A DNA stretch of 64,000 nucleotides. Source: Smittia aterrima. Lineage: Eukaryota > Arthropoda > Insecta > Diptera > Chironomidae. The notes under the pieces were generated by a model. The model was given only the letters and a program-made list of their open reading frames with translations. It searched no databases and had not been told where the DNA came from. Position numbers and translations under genes: made by a program. Location: positions 10,850,854 through 10,914,853 of the forward strand of contig CP093830.1 of NCBI GenBank assembly GCA_033063855.1, written 5' to 3'. Of the stretch, positions 59,673 through 64,000 are shown one piece after another. Each line of letters begins with the position of its first letter. The stretch's first letter is position 1.

Positions 59673-60784
59673 TGAATTCGCAAGAGTAAGAAGCAAACTT
59701 TTTCGAAACACAAATACGAGCTGCGATTAATTGCTGAACAAACAAGAGCGTTAAGTTGAGTTTAAAGACAGAGAATTCGCGCGAAATTATTTGAAAGTTC
59801 TGCAATTAATCTTCGGAAGTCAAAGTTTGAGGAATAATTTGAGGTTTTCGAAATTAAGTTCGCGCGATAGAAATGTTTTGTAAATTATAAAATTAAAGAA
59901 AGTTCAGTGAACGAGAAATATTTTACGAGCAAGTCATAAACATTGTGAGAAAAGTAATCTTGTTAAATTTCATTGCAAGGCTGTAGTCAATTCAACTTAT
60001 AAAGCTTCAGGTCCGGAAAAGATAAACGAAAGCAATTCTCCGCTCTTTCTCTCTCTTGTCGAAACTTTACGACTTAATTTTTTCCATTGTTGTACAACGA
60101 GCAATGATAATTTTTACGGCCTGCATTTAGCCTTGGCGCTCGATTTACGACCGAGATCGTTTACTTTTATTCTGCAATTTAAACTGTGGAAATCATTTTT
60201 GATGGGACGTTGATGAAGTTCAAGCTTTCTTCACTCACATTTCGAAGCATAAAAGTTCAGATCTCAAAGAGGAACTTTGAGATATTAAAATGAAAATTGT
60301 AATTTTTCTGTCAAAACGCCCTTCTGAGTTCTGGGATGTTTTTTAATTAATTCTGCACTGTCAGGGTGCAATGCCTTGTTCGGCAGTCTCCATGGTTTTG
60401 CTTGTAAGGAAAAACTATTCATCTGAGAGAGTGGGAGAGCTCTCCTCCTAGTGCTTTGTTAATATTTCAAAAACTTCCTTTACGGAAAATTCCTTCAAGT
60501 TTTAATTGAAAAACTTTTCGTATATTTACAATTTCGAATGCAAACGCGGAAAAGCAATCGAAGCAAAAGTTTCCTTGCACATCGACACTTTTTTGAAGGA
60601 AGTTTACTCCTCGAATGGTAAGCAACCTTTTTATTTTAAACTGCTCAGATAAGAACGAAAAAGTTAATTGTTAATGCAAATGAAGGTACAAAGTTGAGAA
60701 ATAATTGCCACCGGAAAATAATTTTCTCGTCATTGACACAAAACATTTTCTACCTGCCACTCAGGAAAGTTTCTCTTTTTCCCG
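59673..60784. other. Unmatched spacer inside set Y, right
   Basis: About 1.1 kb between islands Y2 and Y1 without visible similarity to 35736-37164 and without a recognised gene. Confidence 0.5.
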
Positions 60785-62972
60785 TTGATATCCGCATTCG
60801 AAGCAAACTTTCCTTCCTGTATCAGCAGATGTTGTAAAAGTAAACGTTATAAAATTTTATGAGCATCCTTTCTTCTTGGTTTTTGTGAAAGGAAAATAAA
60901 CTCGCTCCTTTTGTTTTGGGGGAAAGCTCTCCTCATTGTTCCAACTTCTTTTATTTTCTTTCCCTCGGTTGCTGCCACAATGCAGACAATAAAATTTAAT
61001 GTTATCTTTTCTCACGGTTCTTTGTTGCTTTTAATTGCATGAAATGTAAATAAATCGTCTCGTCGAGCATTGCGAGATGAAGGAAAGTCGTTGAGTTGAA
61101 GCTTCTGCAGGATTTTCTATTTAGCAATGCAAAAGCTAATCAACGGAGGAGAAAAGATTTTAGAGAAATTTTAGATGTTGATTTGACCGATGAAAACCTT
61201 TTCCCTTCAACCGCAATTAAAACGATCCAAATGATTTGACGATTAATTGAATTAGCACGCAATTATTTCTCTCGAAATCAGCAACTTTCGACCTTTTCTG
61301 ACCAGTACACTTTGCCATGAGATAATTTCAGTTCCTTGCATGAATTACTTTTGATGAAGAGTGGGCGGAGTTACCTTTTAATTTTGTTTTGATTAATTTA
61401 TCGGTCGCTCATTAATTAGATGAGAAATATTCTTATTCCTTCTTCGAAATGAATCTCAAATTGACTCTCGAGGCTATTTGCATAAAATATTCGCTTACTT
61501 CAAGTGATTGAACTCGTTGAAAGCGGAAAGTTTCCGCTCCAATTCAAATGGCCACCAACTTCCTTCAAACATCATAAAATTTCAAAATGAATTTGTCTCT
61601 CGACTGGAGAACGTACGAGAGAGTCGAGGGAGGAGATGAAGAGACCAAAGCTTTCACGGAAAATAAATTTCTTATTAAAAGATCGTTTTGTTATGGCTGA
61701 AGTCGAGAGTCATAATTTGACTCGTCGAGCTCACTCGGATTGAAGGCCTAATGAATAATTTATTCATTTCTTTTAATGTATTTTACTTTGAGCGCTCAAC
61801 GTCTTTGCATTTTCCTTTCAAATTGAATTTCGGGATAACTAACAAGCCACTTCAATTATCCATGCAGAAGTTTCTGAATTTGAATTTGAATGCGAGCTCG
61901 GAGATGAAGTCGAGCATGAGAATCAGTTAATTTTATTTGCCACAGAAAGTCTCACGTCTCCTATTGCTCGAATCGTTTGGATTTGAAATCCTCAAGAAAT
62001 CTAAACTTCGTCGGAATCCGAGAGTTTAGGGAAACGGGCTGAAACAACCCGAGATTATTTATTAAGATCATGAGCTGAGGGCGAGTAAATTAATTAAGAC
62101 CTTCCACTTGACGAGCTTTTGCTTTCGTGAGGAATTTCATTTTATTCAAATTCTTCTTTTTCAATTGAAGATTTCTCAATTGCCATACGAAAGCAGTTCA
62201 GGCCATTGCAGATGGAAACATCTTCGAGGAAAACCAAATGAAGACGGAAATTCCTTTACGAACTCTCAAAGACGTTTTTATTGATAAAAGATTTTTTATG
62301 TTCCAGAAATAAAATCCTTGCAGTTTCGTTCTTAGCTAAAGCAACGAAGTTTTATGTTTGTTTTGGTATCGAAACGTGAGAGTAATATTGTTGCCTCGGA
62401 GGCATCAGCAGGCGAAGAAAAACGATTGAATCGTTTCATAAGAGAAGAGAGCGAGAGAGAGCGAGGACTAAGCAGTCAATCAATAATCGCATTACATCAC
62501 CAGAGAAGCTGCTTAAAGCTGTTTACCTTCGACGCTTCTTCCAAATTGAAAATTGCTTTCGCGATATCAAAGCGCAATCGGTCGAAAAGTAATCGAACTT
62601 CATTCTAAAGCTTTCGCTCAATTCAAATTTGATTAAACTTATGCAAACTTCTCTGAACAGTTCTATTGATCGATGTTCAAAGTTGCAGCGGATCTGAAGT
62701 TTGAGGCAAACAAGCAAAACCACATGCATCATCATCTCGAGCCACAAAATTAGTTCGTTCATTCAATCCAAAGCTTTACACAAGCTCGCTCTCCAATATT
62801 ATTCTTCCTGTGAAATTAATGCTCCAATCGAGAAGAAATTTCCTCGTCCATCCTTCTCGACTATTCCGTTCCAATAAGGAAAATTGGATTTGAATCTTCA
62901 GGACGATGCTGAAAACTGCATTAGAGGAAATTTATCATTGTCGATGCATCGTAGTGAGACGACTCACGTATT
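60785..62972 (-). repeat. Inverted-repeat island Y1, right copy
   Basis: Partner of 33548-35735. The longest of the islands. Scattered differences are visible, for example in the segment ttgcctcggaggcatcagca near 62391 versus tgctgatgcctctaaggcaa on the left, and near 62200 (cagttcaggccattgcagat). Confidence 0.88.
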
Positions 62973-64000
62973 AAAAATTATATTCCATTATCATCAGAAA
63001 CATGCACAATTTATAGCTCGAGAGAATCTCTTGCTGAGAATTAGTTCACTGCATTGGATGCATGGAGTCCCATTAAAGCAAAAGATAAATCTGATTTATG
63101 AGCTGAAGTTTTCTTGCATAAATTTCTAACTCTGCTAAGATTTCTTTCATAAACTTCCCCCCATGGAGCTTATTTGGAACTTAGGATAACACAATGGAGA
63201 GATTTCTAATGCATCGTTCTCATTCTCTCTCAGCTGGAGTCTCTCAAGTGAAATGAAGTTAAAAGCACTAAAGAATGAGGGAACTAAATGTCGTTCAAAT
63301 TACAATGCGACGCTTTTGGCATCGTTAAATTTTCGTCTTTGTGATTCGAAGCGATGAATCGCTGAAAAGTTAATTAAAATTAAATATTTCATTCCAACGA
63401 GCGAGTCAACAAGAATCTTAAATCGTCTCGTATGGTCGGAGTCTACTTTCAATTAAATTTACCAACCTCGTACAACATTGGCTAGCCGATAGAGCGCTGT
63501 GATAAGTGCGGTCAAGTCCACGTTCATCTAAACCACAGCAAGAAACTTCAAACCTCGACATGGTTAGCTAAGAGCTTGAAATGTAAAATTATCTTCCTCG
63601 CTCACTTTACTTTAGCAAAGCTTCAATTAGCTTGATGAAAAGTTCAATGAGTATTCATTTTATTATTTTATTCGTTAGCTTTTTGCTGAAAGGAAATAGC
63701 GAATCAAAGAAAAATGAAATCATTTTATTGACTTTGAGAAACTATTTCATGAATAAATTTAATTTCACAGTTTGCTGTTAAATATCAATCAAACTAATGA
63801 GAAAATTTAAAGTATTGAAGCATTCGATCTTATTAAGAATTTCGTGGAAACTCGAGTTAACTCGACTTGAAACTGAATGACAGACTGGCAAATCAAAGTT
63901 CTATTCTCATCGGGAAATTTCAACCCAAATTGAGAAGGAACGCATTAAAAAGGTTTTATCCATCGATATTGAAAGCTCGGAGCATTTTAGTAGAAGGAAA
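62973..64000. other. Gene-poor right end of window
   Basis: No recognisable exon. The 81-codon frame at 62884-63129 overlaps the end of island Y1 and has no signature. A segment near 63481-63535 faintly resembles a tRNA (gccgatagagcgc) but lacks a proper T-arm. Confidence 0.45.

Noticed and set aside
63481..63560. tRNA-like segment (ggctagccgatagagcgctg)
   Set aside because: It resembles a D-arm, but no acceptor stem pairs up and the T-arm region (cacgttcatctaaacc) does not fold properly. It might be a degraded tRNA or SINE head, but this cannot be supported.

Overview
The window reads as nuclear DNA of an insect, most likely a dipteran. The sequence is AT-rich, genes have short spliced introns (about 47-70 nt with GT..AG ends), and coding exons are sparse among long gene-poor stretches. 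The recognisable families are typical of Diptera: a beaten path (Beat) immunoglobulin family, a tandem DUF1091 array, a CYP9-like P450 relic, an F-box/leucine-rich protein, a cathepsin L-like protease and a MOV10-type helicase. A compact-genome midge (Chironomidae) would fit, but that is inference. No bacterial-style operons are present. All gene models come from reading splice sites by eye.

Layout. 1-8.9 kb is gene-poor and contains a recent direct tandem duplication (about 1.29 kb unit, 5.77-8.31 kb). 8.9-11.4 kb is a complete Beat-like gene on the minus strand (copy A). 13.7-20.1 kb is gene-poor. 20.15-21.6 kb is a single-exon F-box protein (minus). 26.5-30.5 kb is a tight tandem array of five three-exon DUF1091 secreted proteins, all minus, plus a sixth gene fragment at 30.7 kb; the fifth gene has a frameshift. 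32.35-33.47 kb holds a small tail-anchored coiled-coil protein and a broken P450, both minus. 41.6-42.8 kb is a four-exon cathepsin L-like protease (minus). 45.2-47.4 kb is a second complete Beat-like gene (copy B, plus). 50.4-52.5 kb is a MOV10-like helicase (plus). A possible odorant-receptor exon relic lies at 52.7 kb, and a non-autonomous DNA transposon with terminal inverted repeats lies at 57.4-58.7 kb.

The most striking feature is large-scale architecture. Two sets of collinear, inverted, nearly identical islands are separated by unrelated sequence. Set X pairs 1.95-2.24 with 53.39-53.67, 8.88-10.91 with 45.54-47.55, and 12.46-13.74 with 43.10-44.38. Set Y pairs 33.55-35.73 with 60.79-62.97, 37.17-37.43 with 59.41-59.67, and 38.51-39.80 with 55.40-56.64. 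Set X carries the two Beat genes. Their exons 2-5 encode identical protein and their distal upstream DNA is nearly identical, yet the first exon (signal peptide) and the DNA just upstream are clearly different. This suggests an older inverted duplication partly homogenised by gene conversion, or a mosaic assembly.

The genes do not form a pathway. Beat proteins act in axon guidance, DUF1091 proteins are secreted and of poorly known function, the helicase family acts in small-RNA and RNA quality pathways, and the protease is probably lysosomal or digestive.
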